Positions 27,882 to 37,151 are shown, counted from the first letter of the stretch. The stretch is DNA of 64,000 bases from Sphaerospermopsis torques-reginae ITEP-024 (GCF_019598945.1 NZ_CP080598.1:3224001-3288000), one strand, 5' to 3'. Notes: generated by a model not told the origin, from the sequence alone. Numbers and translations are program-made.

Positions 27882-29522
27882 CTAATTGCGAGATTGTCTG
27901 ATTTTTTTCAGATGATCAAGAGAGCGATTTACAGAGGCTATTTGAGAATCTAATTTTAAATTTTTATCCTGAATACCTTTTAAAGCTGGGAGTGCTTTTT
28001 CTAAATCTGATATAGCTTGATCTAAATCTGCAATAGGCATGGTGGCGGCTTTGTTTTGATAGTTTTCACCTATTACCTGGAGAGCATCGGCAGATTTTTG
28101 ATGAGCATAGCCAATGTATTTATCCTTATCTTTTAATCCTTCTATCAACAGAGGAATAACTGCTTTGGTTTCTCCTCCTATACTGCCCAGAGCAGCAGCA
28201 GCATGATAGCGAACTTCTTTATTTTTGTCTTTTAATGCTTCTATCAAAGCAGGAATAGCAACTTTCGCTTCTACTCCTATATCACCCAAGGCAGAAGCAG
28301 CCTTCCAGCGAACGTCTTTATCATTATCCTTCAAAGCTGCTATCAAAGTAGGAACAGCCACTTTTGCTTCTTTTGTTATTTTCCATAAGGCAGAAGCAGC
28401 ATTACGGCGAACGTCTTTATAATTATCCTTCAAAGCTACTATCAAAGTAGGAACAGCAGTTTTCGCTTCTACTCCTATCTTACCCAAGGCATTAGCAGCC
28501 CAAAAGCGAACCTCTCCATCATTATCCTTCAAAGCTGCTATCAAATTAGGAACAGCAGGTTTCGCTTCTACTCCTATATCACCCAAGGCTTCAGCAGCAT
28601 TACGGCGAACCCGTTCATCATTATCCTTCAAAGCTGCTATCAAAGTAGGAACAGCCACTTTTGCTTCTTTTGTTATTTTCCATAAGGCAGAAGCAGCATT
28701 ACGGCGAACGTCTTTATCATTATCCTTCAAAGCTACTATCAAAGCAGGAACAGCAGTTTTCGCTTCTACTCCTATAGAACCCAATGCAAAAGCAGCATTA
28801 CTGCGAACCCCTTCATCATTATCCTTCAAAGCTGCAATCAAAGCAGGAACAGTAGCTTTCGCTTCTACTCCTATATCACCCAAGGCAGAAGCAGCCGACC
28901 AGCGAACCGAACTATCATTATCTTTCAAAGCTGCGATCAAAGCAGGAACAGCAGCTTTCGCTTCTACTCCTATTCTCCCCAAGGCAGAAGCAGCATTAAT
29001 GCGAACCGAACTATCATTATCTTTCAAAGCTGCTATCAAAGCAGGAACAGCAGCTTTCGCTTCTACTCCTATAGAACCCAATACAGAAGCAGCCCAACCG
29101 CGAACCTCTACATCATTATCCTTCAAAGCTGCAATCAAAGCAGGAACAGCAGTTTTCGCTTCTACTCCTATCTTACCCAAGGCAGAAGCAGCCCAAAAGC
29201 GAACCTCTCCATCATTATCCTTCAAAGCTGCGATCAAAGCAGGAACAGCAGTTTTCGCTTCTACTCCTATTCTCCCCAAGGCAGAAGCAGCAGTCCAGCG
29301 AACGAATTGATCATTATCCTGCAAAGCTGCGATCAAAGCAGGAACAGCAGCTTTCGCTTCTTTTGTTATTTCCCACAAGGCAACAGCAGCCCAATAGCGA
29401 ACGAATTGATCATTATCCTGCAAAGCTGCTGTCAAAGAAGGAACAGCAGTTTTCGCTTCTACTCCTATTCTCCCCAAGGCAGAAGCAGCATTACGGCGAA
29501 CGTCTTTATCATTATCCTGCAA
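27882..29522 (-). CDS. HEAT-repeat (PBS lyase HEAT-like) protein, likely 5'-truncated
   Basis: The frame (546 residues from a TTG) consists of about fifteen tandem 33-residue HEAT-like units of the form ALKDNDxxVRxxAAxALGxIGVEAKxAVPxLI. A 90-residue tail ([20 protein letters not shown] onward, helical) closes it. At the DNA level the units are 99 bp and very similar. No ATG, no ribosome site and no leader or signal precede the first unit: the frame opens within a unit right after an in-frame TGA. That suggests the original N-terminus was lost. HEAT arrays bind other proteins; cyanobacterial relatives include phycobilin lyase components, but no such role can be assigned here. Confidence 0.75.
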   Translation of the reverse strand: MQDNDKDVRRNAASALGRIGVEAKTAVPSLTAALQDNDQFVRYWAAVALWEITKEAKAAVPALIAALQDNDQFVRWTAASALGRIGVEAKTAVPALIAALKDNDGEVRFWAASALGKIGVEAKTAVPALIAALKDNDVEVRGWAASVLGSIGVEAKAAVPALIAALKDNDSSVRINAASALGRIGVEAKAAVPALIAALKDNDSSVRWSAASALGDIGVEAKATVPALIAALKDNDEGVRSNAAFALGSIGVEAKTAVPALIVALKDNDKDVRRNAASALWKITKEAKVAVPTLIAALKDNDERVRRNAAEALGDIGVEAKPAVPNLIAALKDNDGEVRFWAANALGKIGVEAKTAVPTLIVALKDNYKDVRRNAASALWKITKEAKVAVPTLIAALKDNDKDVRWKAASALGDIGVEAKVAIPALIEALKDKNKEVRYHAAAALGSIGGETKAVIPLLIEGLKDKDKYIGYAHQKSADALQVIGENYQNKAATMPIADLDQAISDLEKALPALKGIQDKNLKLDSQIASVNRSLDHLKKIRQSRN

Positions 29523-29528
29523 AGCTAA

Positions 29529-29624
29529 GCCTCAGATTTAACCGTTGCTAATCTTTTTCACTATTTTAATATTAGAGATGAATCGCAAGAAGAAGTAGAA
29601 GAACAATCAAGTGTTGAAGATTCA
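29529..29624 (+). pseudogene. Carrier-protein-like coding remnant upstream of the ACP
   Basis: The acyl carrier protein frame stays open for 32 codons upstream to a TAA at 29526. The 5' part reads [17 protein letters not shown], resembling the end of PKS/NRPS carrier domains (DLTVxxLFxYPTIxxL), then turns acidic. It may be the tail of a lost upstream carrier domain, cut at the junction with the HEAT gene. Confidence 0.4.
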
Positions 29625-29903
29625 GTGCCTCAACCAATGATTATAGCTAATAATAGTAATATCAATGAAAAAGTATTTAGAAAGTTGAAAAGAATTATTT
29701 GCGAGCAATTAAATGTTAATGAAAACAAAATTGACTTGAATACAAACTTTATTGAAGATTTAGGTGCTGATTCTCTTGATGCTGTTGAATTAGTTATGGC
29801 TATAGAAGAAGAGTTTGATATTGAAATACCTGATCAAGTTGCTGAAAGGATTAATACAGTTAAACAGGCTCTAGATTATATAATTGAAAAAGCTACTTCT
29901 TAA
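29625..29903 (+). CDS. Acyl carrier protein
   Basis: The 92-residue frame contains the classic carrier motif [20 protein letters not shown], with Ser50 (from the GTG start) as the 4'-phosphopantetheine attachment site, then [15 protein letters not shown]. It is close to FabF-type fatty-acid ACP in sequence, yet it is not beside fatty-acid genes. The start is uncertain: GTG 29625 and ATG 29637 both lack a good ribosome site, and the frame is open further upstream. It may be a second ACP or a relict of a multidomain synthase. Confidence 0.75.
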   Translation: MPQPMIIANNSNINEKVFRKLKRIICEQLNVNENKIDLNTNFIEDLGADSLDAVELVMAIEEEFDIEIPDQVAERINTVKQALDYIIEKATS

Positions 29904-29947
29904 TGATTTTTCTCACTAACTAAGGTAGAATATAACAGAGGAAAGCA

Positions 29948-30175
29948 ATGATGAAAACCCAAAATGAAATTATTAAACAAGGCTATAATGCTTTAATTAA
30001 CTCTCTAGGAATTACCGATACTATTCGGTTTATTCAATATTTCAGTCCTGGTAAGGGAGACTATACCAAAGAACGTCATCAATGGTTAGATGAAAAAACT
30101 TTAACAGAAGTGTTAGCAGAAATCAAACAATTGGAAACAGAAGATACTAATCAATATGAGGAAATTATTGAATAA
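29948..30175 (+). CDS. Small conserved-looking hypothetical protein
   Basis: A 75-residue protein, MMKTQNEIIKQGYNALINSL at the start and acidic at the end (EIKQLETEDTNQYEEIIE). AGAGGAAAGC lies before the ATG as ribosome site. I do not recognise a domain. Its size, acidity and place next to another small gene resemble orphan antitoxins common in cyanobacteria, but no toxin follows. Confidence 0.6.
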   Translation: MMKTQNEIIKQGYNALINSLGITDTIRFIQYFSPGKGDYTKERHQWLDEKTLTEVLAEIKQLETEDTNQYEEIIE

Positions 30176-30231
30176 TAATATTCACTAAACAATCTAATTT
30201 TTTCACCACCAACCAAAGGAGAATTTAATTA

Positions 30232-30477
30232 ATGCTGATTGATAAAATTATCCAAGAACTGCGAGATATTCCCGAAGATAAATTAGCAGAAATTTATGAC
30301 ATAATTCACTACTTTCGCATCGCTTTAGAGACAGATTCATCTGCTGAAGAAACACCGACAGAAATTGTAATTGAAGGTATTCGTCAAGGCATAAAAGAGG
30401 CATTAAGCGGACAAACTATACCCCTTTCAGAAATGTGGGAAGGAATTGATGCAGCTATTGTTGCTACTGACAACTGA
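30232..30477 (+). CDS. Small antitoxin-like hypothetical protein
   Basis: The 81-residue protein starts MLIDKIIQELRDIPEDKLAE and continues IYDIIHYFR, a helical N-terminus seen in many short cyanobacterial proteins encoded beside RelE or PIN toxins. The C-terminal half (GIRQGIKEALSGQTIPLSEM) also resembles the toxin-binding tail of RelB-like antitoxins. A good AAAGGAGAA precedes the start. No partner toxin gene follows; the next genes are on the other strand. Confidence 0.6.
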   Translation: MLIDKIIQELRDIPEDKLAEIYDIIHYFRIALETDSSAEETPTEIVIEGIRQGIKEALSGQTIPLSEMWEGIDAAIVATDN

Positions 30478-30536
30478 AAGCTGCTGTAAATAAAATACTC
30501 AACTTCTGTGAAAAGTCGAGTATCTGGATATTGCTA

Positions 30537-30938
30537 CTAATTGTTTTGTAAATATTCAATGGCAGCATCTAATTTTGATGGGTATGCTTGAGCAAACCTT
30601 TCAAACCAAAGTCCTTCAGATGAGAAGGGATCTAATTTAGATAACCATGCTTGAGCTTGCTTCTGCAAATTCTCAAGTTGTTGAGTTTTAAGTTGTGCTT
30701 GACGAATTTTTTCCTGTTCTAATTCTTGCTTTTTTCTCAATTCTTCAGCCGCATCTTGTTCAGCAAAATCAGCTTTGACATCTGCTAATAAGTGATCTAT
30801 TAAACCATCAGACCCAGAAGCAGAAGTAATAAAGGTTTTGGCTGTAGTTACTGTTAGCTTTTGTGGCTGCTGTGGTTGAGGTTTTTCCCCTTTGTATTCA
30901 GCCTGAATTTCCGCTAATAACTTATCAATGGAGTCCAT
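30537..30938 (-). CDS. Hypothetical coiled-coil protein linked to VWA genes
   Basis: The 133-residue protein starts MDSIDKLLAEIQAEYKG; the ATG at 30938 is chosen because GAGGAG lies at the proper distance. A repeated motif, LxAEIQAEYKG and LLADVKADFAEQD, is followed by a charged coiled coil (about residues 65-100, rich in K/E/Q). The end, LDPFSSEGLWFERFAQAYPS, is a likely helical hairpin. It is the last gene of a three-gene minus-strand set with two VWA proteins and may be their partner. Function unknown. Confidence 0.7.
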   Translation of the reverse strand: MDSIDKLLAEIQAEYKGEKPQPQQPQKLTVTTAKTFITSASGSDGLIDHLLADVKADFAEQDAAEELRKKQELEQEKIRQAQLKTQQLENLQKQAQAWLSKLDPFSSEGLWFERFAQAYPSKLDAAIEYLQNN

Positions 30939-30978
30939 TGTAAACACTCCTCATTATGGGTTTAGCTAGTGAGTTTAG

Positions 30979-31584
30979 CTAGTCATTGATGGCATTCAAT
31001 AGCACTTCTGATAAACTCATCTCTTCCATATCTTCCATTGTGACTGTATCACAAATATCAAATTTTGCCCCAGCACTTTGCAGTTCATCATCTAAAACTT
31101 TGAGAAAGCGAGTAGCCTGGGCATCAGTACCAACTTGAATAAAGGAAATGGCTAATTCTTCATCTCTATCTAGTCGGCGCGATGCTTCAATAATAACTTT
31201 CATCACTGCTTTACGATCATCAGGTTCACCATCAGTTACAACTAAAATTGTTTCTCCATTTTCTTTAGTTTGTCCGCTAGATTTACGCTGAAAATAATCA
31301 TCAGTAGCGTGTTTCAATACACCTGCTAAATCAGTTGTCCCGGCTGGATCATTTTCCCGAAAAATTTGCGCTACTTTACTAGATGTGACATTTTCATAAC
31401 GTTTGAATCTACCGGAAAATAAATAAACCGTTATTCCATCTGAATCTAATTGTTCGCATTTACTAGCTAATGCAAAAGTAGATTCTTGTGCTGCTACCCA
31501 TCTAGTTCTGCCTCCTTTTTGATCTGGGGTGGCCATGCTACCGCTTTTGTCGATAATTAAAGTGTAATCACGATTTTCTAACAT
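30979..31584 (-). CDS. VWA-domain protein (copy 2)
   Basis: A 201-residue stand-alone von Willebrand factor A domain. The MIDAS metal site is intact: DKSGS near residue 12, a Thr in DPAGTTDLAG near 79 and the Asp in VVTDGEPDD near 115. It is cytoplasmic with no signal peptide or membrane segment. About three-quarters of its residues match the neighbouring copy at 31804-32409, showing a tandem duplication. The pair probably binds metal-dependently to partner proteins, in a way like TerY-type VWA proteins, but that is only an analogy. Confidence 0.82.
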   Translation of the reverse strand: MLENRDYTLIIDKSGSMATPDQKGGRTRWVAAQESTFALASKCEQLDSDGITVYLFSGRFKRYENVTSSKVAQIFRENDPAGTTDLAGVLKHATDDYFQRKSSGQTKENGETILVVTDGEPDDRKAVMKVIIEASRRLDRDEELAISFIQVGTDAQATRFLKVLDDELQSAGAKFDICDTVTMEDMEEMSLSEVLLNAIND

Positions 31585-31639
31585 TTTTCCATTCTCCAGT
31601 GATCCAGCTATTAAAGTAGCTATTAAAGTTGAGTTGATG

Positions 31640-31760
31640 GTTTTGAGTCAGGAGTCGGGAGGCAGGAAGCAGCTATGCTGGAGTTTTTGATTTTGGATTT
31701 TGGATTGTTTTTGTTAATTCCAATCTAAAATCTAAAATCTAAAATCTAAAATCTTTCTCC
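31640..31760. repeat. Heptamer repeats between the two VWA genes
   Basis: Units of the types CAGGAGT, GGATTTT and CTAAAAT fill the gap. The two runs (GATTTTGGATTTTGG and AATCTAAAATCTAAA) are roughly complementary and can pair. Confidence 0.75.
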
Positions 31761-31803
31761 CTATTCCCTAGCTTCACGACAAGACTTTTTCACTAAACCC
31801 TAA

Positions 31804-32409
31804 TTAGTCAGTGATGGCATTCATCAATACATCTGCCAAACTCATTTCTTCTAAGTCATCTAAAGTCACGGTGTCACAAATATCAAATTTAGCGCCTACA
31901 CCTTGCAACTGATCATCTAGTGCTTTGAGAAATTTTGTCGCTTGAGCATCTGAACCTACTTGAATCATAGAAATGCCTAATTCTTCATCTCTTTCCATTT
32001 GCCTAGTGGCGCTAATGATGACTTCAAATACGGCTTTGCGATCATCAGGTTCACCATCAGTTACCACTAAAATTGTTTCTCCATTGGGTTTAGTTTGCCC
32101 TGAAGCTTTACGCTGAAAATAATTGTTAAGGGCATCTTGTAATACACCTGCTAAGTTGGTTGTACCCGCAGGGTCATTTTCTTGAAATATTTGGGCAACT
32201 TTGGCGGAAGTGACATTTTCGTAACGTTTAAATCGCCCAGAAAAGACATAAACTGTAATCCCATCGGGATCAAATTGTTCTGCTTTTCTAGCTAAAGCGA
32301 GGGTAGACTCTTGGGCAATGTCCCATCTACTTCTACCACCAACTTGGTCAGGAGTGGACATACTGCCACTTTTATCAATGATTAGAGTATAGTCGCGATC
32401 GCTCATCAT
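31804..32409 (-). CDS. VWA-domain protein (copy 1)
   Basis: The 201-residue paralogue of the preceding VWA gene, with MIDAS residues DKSGS, DPAGTTNLAG and VVTDGEPDD all present. It is the promoter-proximal gene of the set and is divergent from thioredoxin. The ends of the two proteins, TLDDLEEMSLADVL and TMEDMEEMSLSEVL, are conserved, which points to a shared binding partner. Confidence 0.82.
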   Translation of the reverse strand: MMSDRDYTLIIDKSGSMSTPDQVGGRSRWDIAQESTLALARKAEQFDPDGITVYVFSGRFKRYENVTSAKVAQIFQENDPAGTTNLAGVLQDALNNYFQRKASGQTKPNGETILVVTDGEPDDRKAVFEVIISATRQMERDEELGISMIQVGSDAQATKFLKALDDQLQGVGAKFDICDTVTLDDLEEMSLADVLMNAITD

Positions 32410-32614
32410 AAATACCTCTAATGATTTTTCGGTTTCTATTTTAACTCTTAGGTCAGACGATGATATCTAGATGTAGAGGTATTGTAATAATCATTTAAAC
32501 TATGCTCATCTATAAACAAACGTTTTCTGCGGTAAAATCCCTAAATAAGTCAATATTGCAGCATGAGTAAATGTCGAGCTTTCAAGTTAATTCACTCAGA
32601 TCAGGAGAACAACT

Positions 32615-32941
32615 ATGACTATTACCAATGTCACAGAAGCAACATTCAAACAGGAAGTGTTGGATAGTGAGACTCCGGTTTTAGTGGATTTTTGGGCTCC
32701 TTGGTGTGGACCTTGTAGAATGTTGTCTCCTGTTGTTGAAGAAGTGGCCGCTGAATATGATGGACAGGTGAAAGTGGTGAAAGTGAATACAGATCAAAAT
32801 CCCACAGTTGCTAGTCATTATGGTATTCGTAGCATCCCCACTATCATGGTATTTAAGGGGGGTAGGCAAGTTGATACAGTGGTCGGTGCAGTTCCCAAAA
32901 CTACTTTAACTAAAACTCTAGCACAGTATATTCCTATGTAG
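32615..32941 (+). CDS. trxA: Thioredoxin
   Basis: A 108-residue thioredoxin with the redox site W30-C31-G32-P33-C34, the buried Asp25 and the cis-Pro segment [12 protein letters not shown]. It reduces disulfides in target enzymes, using electrons from ferredoxin- or NADPH-thioredoxin reductase. AGGAGAA lies before the ATG. It resembles the m-type/TrxA housekeeping class. Confidence 0.96.
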   Translation: MTITNVTEATFKQEVLDSETPVLVDFWAPWCGPCRMLSPVVEEVAAEYDGQVKVVKVNTDQNPTVASHYGIRSIPTIMVFKGGRQVDTVVGAVPKTTLTKTLAQYIPM

Positions 32942-33554
32942 TCATTACCTGTGATCAGTTATAGCAGGAGTCAGGAGAATGGCTAACTCCATGCTTCGCT
33001 ATTAAGGAGTCAGGAACAGGTAAAAGATGTAATTAGGACTAAAGATGATGCCAAGATTGCGATCGCTGTCTTGGTAACTATAGGTTGTGCGTAAGTATTC
33101 AGCTATAGGAATCTTGCATACCCAGATCCCCGACTTGTTTAAGAAATTGGGGATCTATCTTAAAGGGTTCTACCGTACTTGTTATGCTAAATTACCAGTC
33201 TGAAAGAGGGAACAGGGAACAGGGAACAGGGTAAAGAGGCAATTTTTGTAAAAATATCCAATAAAAAATATCCAATATCTGTAGCTTATGTCTTATGTAT
33301 ATTAAGCCTTCCGCAGTTTTTTGAGATTGATTTTGCATACTATGTACTGCAGAACCTCTTAAAGTAAAGCCAAGTTTAATAATTGTTTCTGGACAGACAA
33401 TACCCAATACCTCCAGATTCAATTTAATCATATCTGTGATAATTACAGAATTGAGTGGTACAACTAACTGATAACCACGAGATTAAATATCTAATTGCGG
33501 CCTAGCGAGCGATAATAAGGTTAAAAAAAATCGGTAATAGGAAATTTTCAAAAT
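32942..33554. other. Intergenic region with palindromic and heptamer repeats
   Basis: No supported gene. It holds an AGATCCCCGACTT / AATTGGGGATCT inverted repeat (about 33124-33157), related to the GAAGTCGGGGATC elements near 16350, 27760 and 63540. It also holds a GGGAACA heptamer run (33207-33232). A minus-strand frame at 33192-33431 runs through the repeat and has no family signal. Confidence 0.5.
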
Positions 33555-34187
33555 ATGAGCGGTAAATTAATTGTATTTGAAGGTGTGGAAGGTTGTGGTA
33601 AAACTACTCAGATGCAACTGTGTAGTCAGTGGTTAGAAACTCTAAATGTATCAGTTATTCTGACTCGTGAACCAGGGGGAACAAAGTTAGGGAAACACTT
33701 ACGACAGCTATTGCTGGAAAAATCAGAGGATAAACCTGTGGGTGAGGTGACGGAATTATTATTATACGCTGCTGATCGGGCGCAACACATCGAGCAGGAA
33801 ATTAAGCCAAATTTAGCAGCAGGAAAATATATTTTATGCGATCGCTATACTGACTCTACTATTGCCTACCAAGGTTATGGTAGGGGTTTAAGTATGAGTT
33901 TAATTAATCAATTAAATTATATTGCTACAGGTGGTTTACAAAGTGATTTGACTATTTGGTTAGATGTGGATGTAGAATTAGGACTTTCTCGTAAACGTGG
34001 TCAAAGTAAATTAGATAGAATTGAACAGGAAACTATTGATTTTCATCGTCGTGTACAGCAAGGATATACTGAATTAGCTGCAAATTATCCTTCTCGAATT
34101 TTTCAAGTTGATGGTAGTTTAAGTCAGGAAGTTGTCAATAAAAATGTTCAAGAAGTTTTAATTTCTAGAATAATTGAACGCAGATAA
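33555..34187 (+). CDS. tmk: Thymidylate kinase
   Basis: The 210-residue protein phosphorylates dTMP to dTDP. The P-loop FEGVEGCGKTTQ (residues 8-19), the TREPGG loop and the DRYTDSTIAYQGYGRG block near residue 93 with the lid region RKRGQSKLDRIE near 147 are all typical. It lies 83 bp before holB on the same strand, a gene order common in bacteria. Confidence 0.95.
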   Translation: MSGKLIVFEGVEGCGKTTQMQLCSQWLETLNVSVILTREPGGTKLGKHLRQLLLEKSEDKPVGEVTELLLYAADRAQHIEQEIKPNLAAGKYILCDRYTDSTIAYQGYGRGLSMSLINQLNYIATGGLQSDLTIWLDVDVELGLSRKRGQSKLDRIEQETIDFHRRVQQGYTELAANYPSRIFQVDGSLSQEVVNKNVQEVLISRIIERR

Positions 34188-34208
34188 ACGCAGATAAACG
34201 CAGATGAA
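34178..34208. repeat. ACGCAGATAA tandem repeat after tmk
   Basis: Three near-perfect 10-bp units of ACGCAGATAA start in the last codons of tmk and run into the intergenic DNA. The same unit is seen near 53495. Confidence 0.7.
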
Positions 34209-34270
34209 GAGGGATGAATTTATGATTTTCACAAATATTCTGACTTCTGACTCCTGACTCCTTATAAATT

Positions 34271-35215
34271 ATGTTTGAAGAACTAGTTGGACAACAACAA
34301 GCAATAGATTTATTAACATCTTCTGTTAAACAAAACAGAGTCGCACCTGCTTATTTATTTGTTGGTGCTGATGGTGTGGGTAGAAGTTTAGCCGCTAAAT
34401 GTTTTATTGAATTATTATTTTCTAGTTCTGTAAAACCTGAACAATTATCTATTTTAAAAAATCGCATTCGTCAAGGAAACCACCCTGCTTTATTTTGGGT
34501 AGAACCAACTTATCAATATCAAGGACAAAGGTTAACCGCAGCAGAAGCAGCAGAAAAGGGTGTAAAACGTAAAGCACCCCCGGTTATTAGGTTAGAACAA
34601 ATTAGAGAAATTACCCAATTTTTATCCCGTCCACCTTTGGAAGCGCCCAGAAATGTGGTAGTTTTAGAACAAGCAGAAACAATGGCTGAATCTGCTGCTA
34701 ATGCTTTACTGAAAACTTTGGAAGAACCAGGACAAGCGACTTTAATTTTAATCGCTCCTTCTCCTGATGCAATTTTACCAACTTTGGTTTCTCGCTGTCA
34801 AAAAATCCCTTTTTATAGATTAGATTATACTGCGTTAACTCAGGTTTTAACAACTAAAGGAAATGCAGAAATTTTACAACATCCAGAAATTTTAAGTATA
34901 GCTGCTGGTAGTCCAGGAAATGCAATTTTAGCTTATCAGCAATTACAAAGTATTAATACTGAATTACTCCAAGATGTGAAAAAAAAACCTACATCTTATC
35001 GCCATGCTTTAGAAATAGCGAAGAAAATTGATAAAGAATTAGACACAGAAGCACAATTATGGTTAATTGATTATCTACAACAATTTTACTGGCAACAAAT
35101 ACATAAACCTGGTATTATTGAACAATTAGAAAAAACTCGCAAGAATTTATTATCTTATGCTCAACCCCGGTTAGTTTGGGAATGTACATTTTTATCAATA
35201 TTGCAAATTCGGTAA
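34271..35215 (+). CDS. holB: DNA polymerase III delta prime subunit
   Basis: The 314-residue AAA+ clamp-loader subunit. The N-terminus FEELVGQQQAIDLLTSSVKQ is classic. The phosphate-loop position reads VGADGVGRS, with Arg in place of the Walker A Lys, as expected for a delta' subunit that does not bind ATP. ALLKTLEEPG and the SRCQKIPFYRL arginine-finger segment follow near residue 155 and 177. No zinc-binding four-Cys module is visible, unlike the enterobacterial protein. Confidence 0.93.
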   Translation: MFEELVGQQQAIDLLTSSVKQNRVAPAYLFVGADGVGRSLAAKCFIELLFSSSVKPEQLSILKNRIRQGNHPALFWVEPTYQYQGQRLTAAEAAEKGVKRKAPPVIRLEQIREITQFLSRPPLEAPRNVVVLEQAETMAESAANALLKTLEEPGQATLILIAPSPDAILPTLVSRCQKIPFYRLDYTALTQVLTTKGNAEILQHPEILSIAAGSPGNAILAYQQLQSINTELLQDVKKKPTSYRHALEIAKKIDKELDTEAQLWLIDYLQQFYWQQIHKPGIIEQLEKTRKNLLSYAQPRLVWECTFLSILQIR

Positions 35216-35912
35216 TTGGTAATTGGTAATATCTAATTTAGAATAATTCTTAATTATATCCCATTAACAACACTTCTGTTTTTGTACATACCATAAATTA
35301 CATAAATTTCTGTCATTTATCAAACAAAGTAATAATTATTAAATGTACACTACTAGACATCAAAATCTTTTCTTTGTATTTCATAATATCTACAGAAAGC
35401 AAGGATATTCAGATTATCATATTCCCCTTCTTGCTCTCTACCTTTGCTCTCTACTCATTCTAAAAGTTTAACTTTTAGTTTTTTTTGACAATTAATAAAA
35501 ATTTACGTAACCTAAACCAATAGGTCTAGAGTATCGAACTTGTAGGGGCGAAGCATTCGGGTGATAACCTATCGCTGAAACCAGTTCATATTCCGTCCGA
35601 ATGCTTCGCCCTTACGATTAATGAATCGGTGTTCTAGTAAATCAAAGCCTGAACAGCAACTTAACAGCAATTGAATTTAGCTACATCAAAAATTGTTGTT
35701 ACAGACTGTTTTTATGAGTATATGAATTGACTTCAAATCCTTTGCTAAAAATTGCTGACAAATTAGCTGTTAATCAATACAAAAATGACACCATATTAAC
35801 AGAATAATATCACAGAAATATTCTAAAAAATATAGGTAGTCGTGATTAATAGTAGTAACTTTGATGAATTATTGAAGTTGGTCTAAGGAGTATTCTATAA
35901 ATCTAGGAGAAG
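35216..35912. other. Intergenic region upstream of the oxidase cluster
   Basis: Nearly 700 bp without a supported gene. It holds a long inverted repeat (35543-35615) and presumably the promoter for the downstream membrane-protein and cox genes. No clear NtcA site was found. Confidence 0.5.
35543..35615. repeat. 73-bp inverted repeat (GTAGGGGCGAAGCATTCGG family)
   Basis: GTAGGGGCGAAGCATTCGG (35543-35560 and base 35542) pairs with CCGAATGCTTCGCCCTTAC (35597-35615), with one mismatch, around a 36-base centre. This is a small palindromic interspersed element typical of filamentous cyanobacteria. Confidence 0.75.
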
Positions 35913-35915
35913 TTG

Positions 35916-36416
35916 ATGATTGAGTATTTAACGTCGTTGAACGACCACAATTTACCATATCCAGATCCACTGCATCCCATCGTGGTTCACTTTGTAATTG
36001 CCATGATCTTATTTGCAGTTTTCTGTGATTTAATTGGCTTTTTAACTGGCAAAACTCGTTTTTATGAAGTGGGTTGGTGGAATTTATTTGTAGCTACCGT
36101 ATCCATATTCATAGCCATTATTTTTGGACAGTACGAAGCTGGTTTAGCCAAACCTTACAACATCGTCAAATCAGTATTAAATTACCATACCTTAATCGGT
36201 TGGTCACTATCAGGAATTTTAGCAGCCATCACAGCTTGGCGTTATGTACTTCGCAGTCGTGATCCCCAAAGATTGCCAATTCATTATTTAGCAGTTTGTT
36301 TACTTTTAACCATACTTGTTGGTTTTCAAGTATATCTTGGTGATGAATTAGTGTGGGTTTATGGAATACATACAGTACCCGTTGTGGAAGCCGTAAAGGA
36401 TGGAATATTACCATGA
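35916..36416 (+). CDS. DUF2231 membrane protein 1 of oxidase cluster
   Basis: A 166-residue protein with four predicted membrane helices; HPIVVHFVIAMILF near residue 20 and a WWNLFVATVSIF segment near 53 match the DUF2231 family. The ATG at 35916 follows AGGAGA. Its stop overlaps the start of the second DUF2231 gene (ATGA). The conserved His residues in HPIVVHF could bind haem or metal, but that is not shown. The gene is in the leader part of the cox operon. Confidence 0.8.
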   Translation: MIEYLTSLNDHNLPYPDPLHPIVVHFVIAMILFAVFCDLIGFLTGKTRFYEVGWWNLFVATVSIFIAIIFGQYEAGLAKPYNIVKSVLNYHTLIGWSLSGILAAITAWRYVLRSRDPQRLPIHYLAVCLLLTILVGFQVYLGDELVWVYGIHTVPVVEAVKDGILP

Positions 36417-37021
36417 ATTCAGAATTAATTGATCAAGTCAGCGCCCAGATGGGGGCAAACGGACTACCTTACGCAATTCCTATTCATCCTAACCTAGTTC
36501 ACCTCACATTAGGATTGTTCATTATTGGGGTAATTTTTGATTTAGTTGCTGTACTTTTCCCCATAGAACAATGGTTATTTAAATCATTGGGTTTAGCTGT
36601 AGAACGCGCCCAATTATTTGAAGTTGGTTGGTACAACATGGTAGCTGCTTCTGTGATTACATTTTTCACCGTTGCTGCGGGTTTTTATGAAATGTTGTTA
36701 GCAACTCCACCAGTACATTTAAAAAGTTCCTGGGGTTTGCAAGCAATGTCCACCATGATGTGGCATGGTGTGGGCGGTGTTTTTCTCTTAGCTTTAATGG
36801 TAGGAATGACATTTTGGCGGGGATGGCAACGTTACATTACCTGTAAAGATTCCGATATGCAAGTGCGTTGGAGTTATATTTTTGCCGGAGTTTTCATCAT
36901 GGCCTTAATGTATCTTCACGGCACATTAGGCGCACAATTAGCAGCCGAATTTGGTGTACATAACACTGCGGATAACTTGTTGAGAATGGGACAAGATATC
37001 AATGAGGTACTAGGTAATTAA
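36413..37021 (+). CDS. DUF2231 membrane protein 2 of oxidase cluster
   Basis: A 202-residue relative of the preceding protein: IHPNLVHLTLGLFIIGVIFD near residue 24, four membrane segments and a final conserved HGTLGAQL near 165. The start is the ATG at 36413 overlapping the previous stop. A longer frame from 36353 overlaps too far to be likely. Two DUF2231 genes ahead of coxBAC are also found next to the heterocyst-type third oxidase cluster of Anabaena, from memory. They may help assembly or electron input. Confidence 0.8.
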   Translation: MNSELIDQVSAQMGANGLPYAIPIHPNLVHLTLGLFIIGVIFDLVAVLFPIEQWLFKSLGLAVERAQLFEVGWYNMVAASVITFFTVAAGFYEMLLATPPVHLKSSWGLQAMSTMMWHGVGGVFLLALMVGMTFWRGWQRYITCKDSDMQVRWSYIFAGVFIMALMYLHGTLGAQLAAEFGVHNTADNLLRMGQDINEVLGN

Positions 37022-37143
37022 TTCGTAATTCGTAATAGTGCCTCCGGCACGCTACGCGAACGTAATTCGTAATTTAAAAATTTCAATTACCAATTACCAA
37101 TTACCAATTACCAATCACCAATTACCAATTACCAATTACCAAT
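37021..37143. repeat. TAATTCG and CCAATTA tandem heptamers with an embedded palindromic cassette
   Basis: TAATTCG units at 37021-37036 and 37061-37072 are separated by about 25 bp that hold GTGCC (37038-37042) TCC GGCAC (37046-37050) GCTACGCGAA. Then CCAATTA/CAATTAC units run 37083-37143. Confidence 0.75.
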
Positions 37144-37151
37144 GACTAACT

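Noticed and set aside
28225-29528. Plus-strand frames with repeated [11 protein letters not shown] phrases
   Set aside because: They are the antisense of the HEAT array; the periodicity comes from the 99-bp units.
33192-33431. 79-residue minus-strand frame
   Set aside because: Its C-terminal part is translated from the GGGAACA repeat and the rest lacks a ribosome site or family match.
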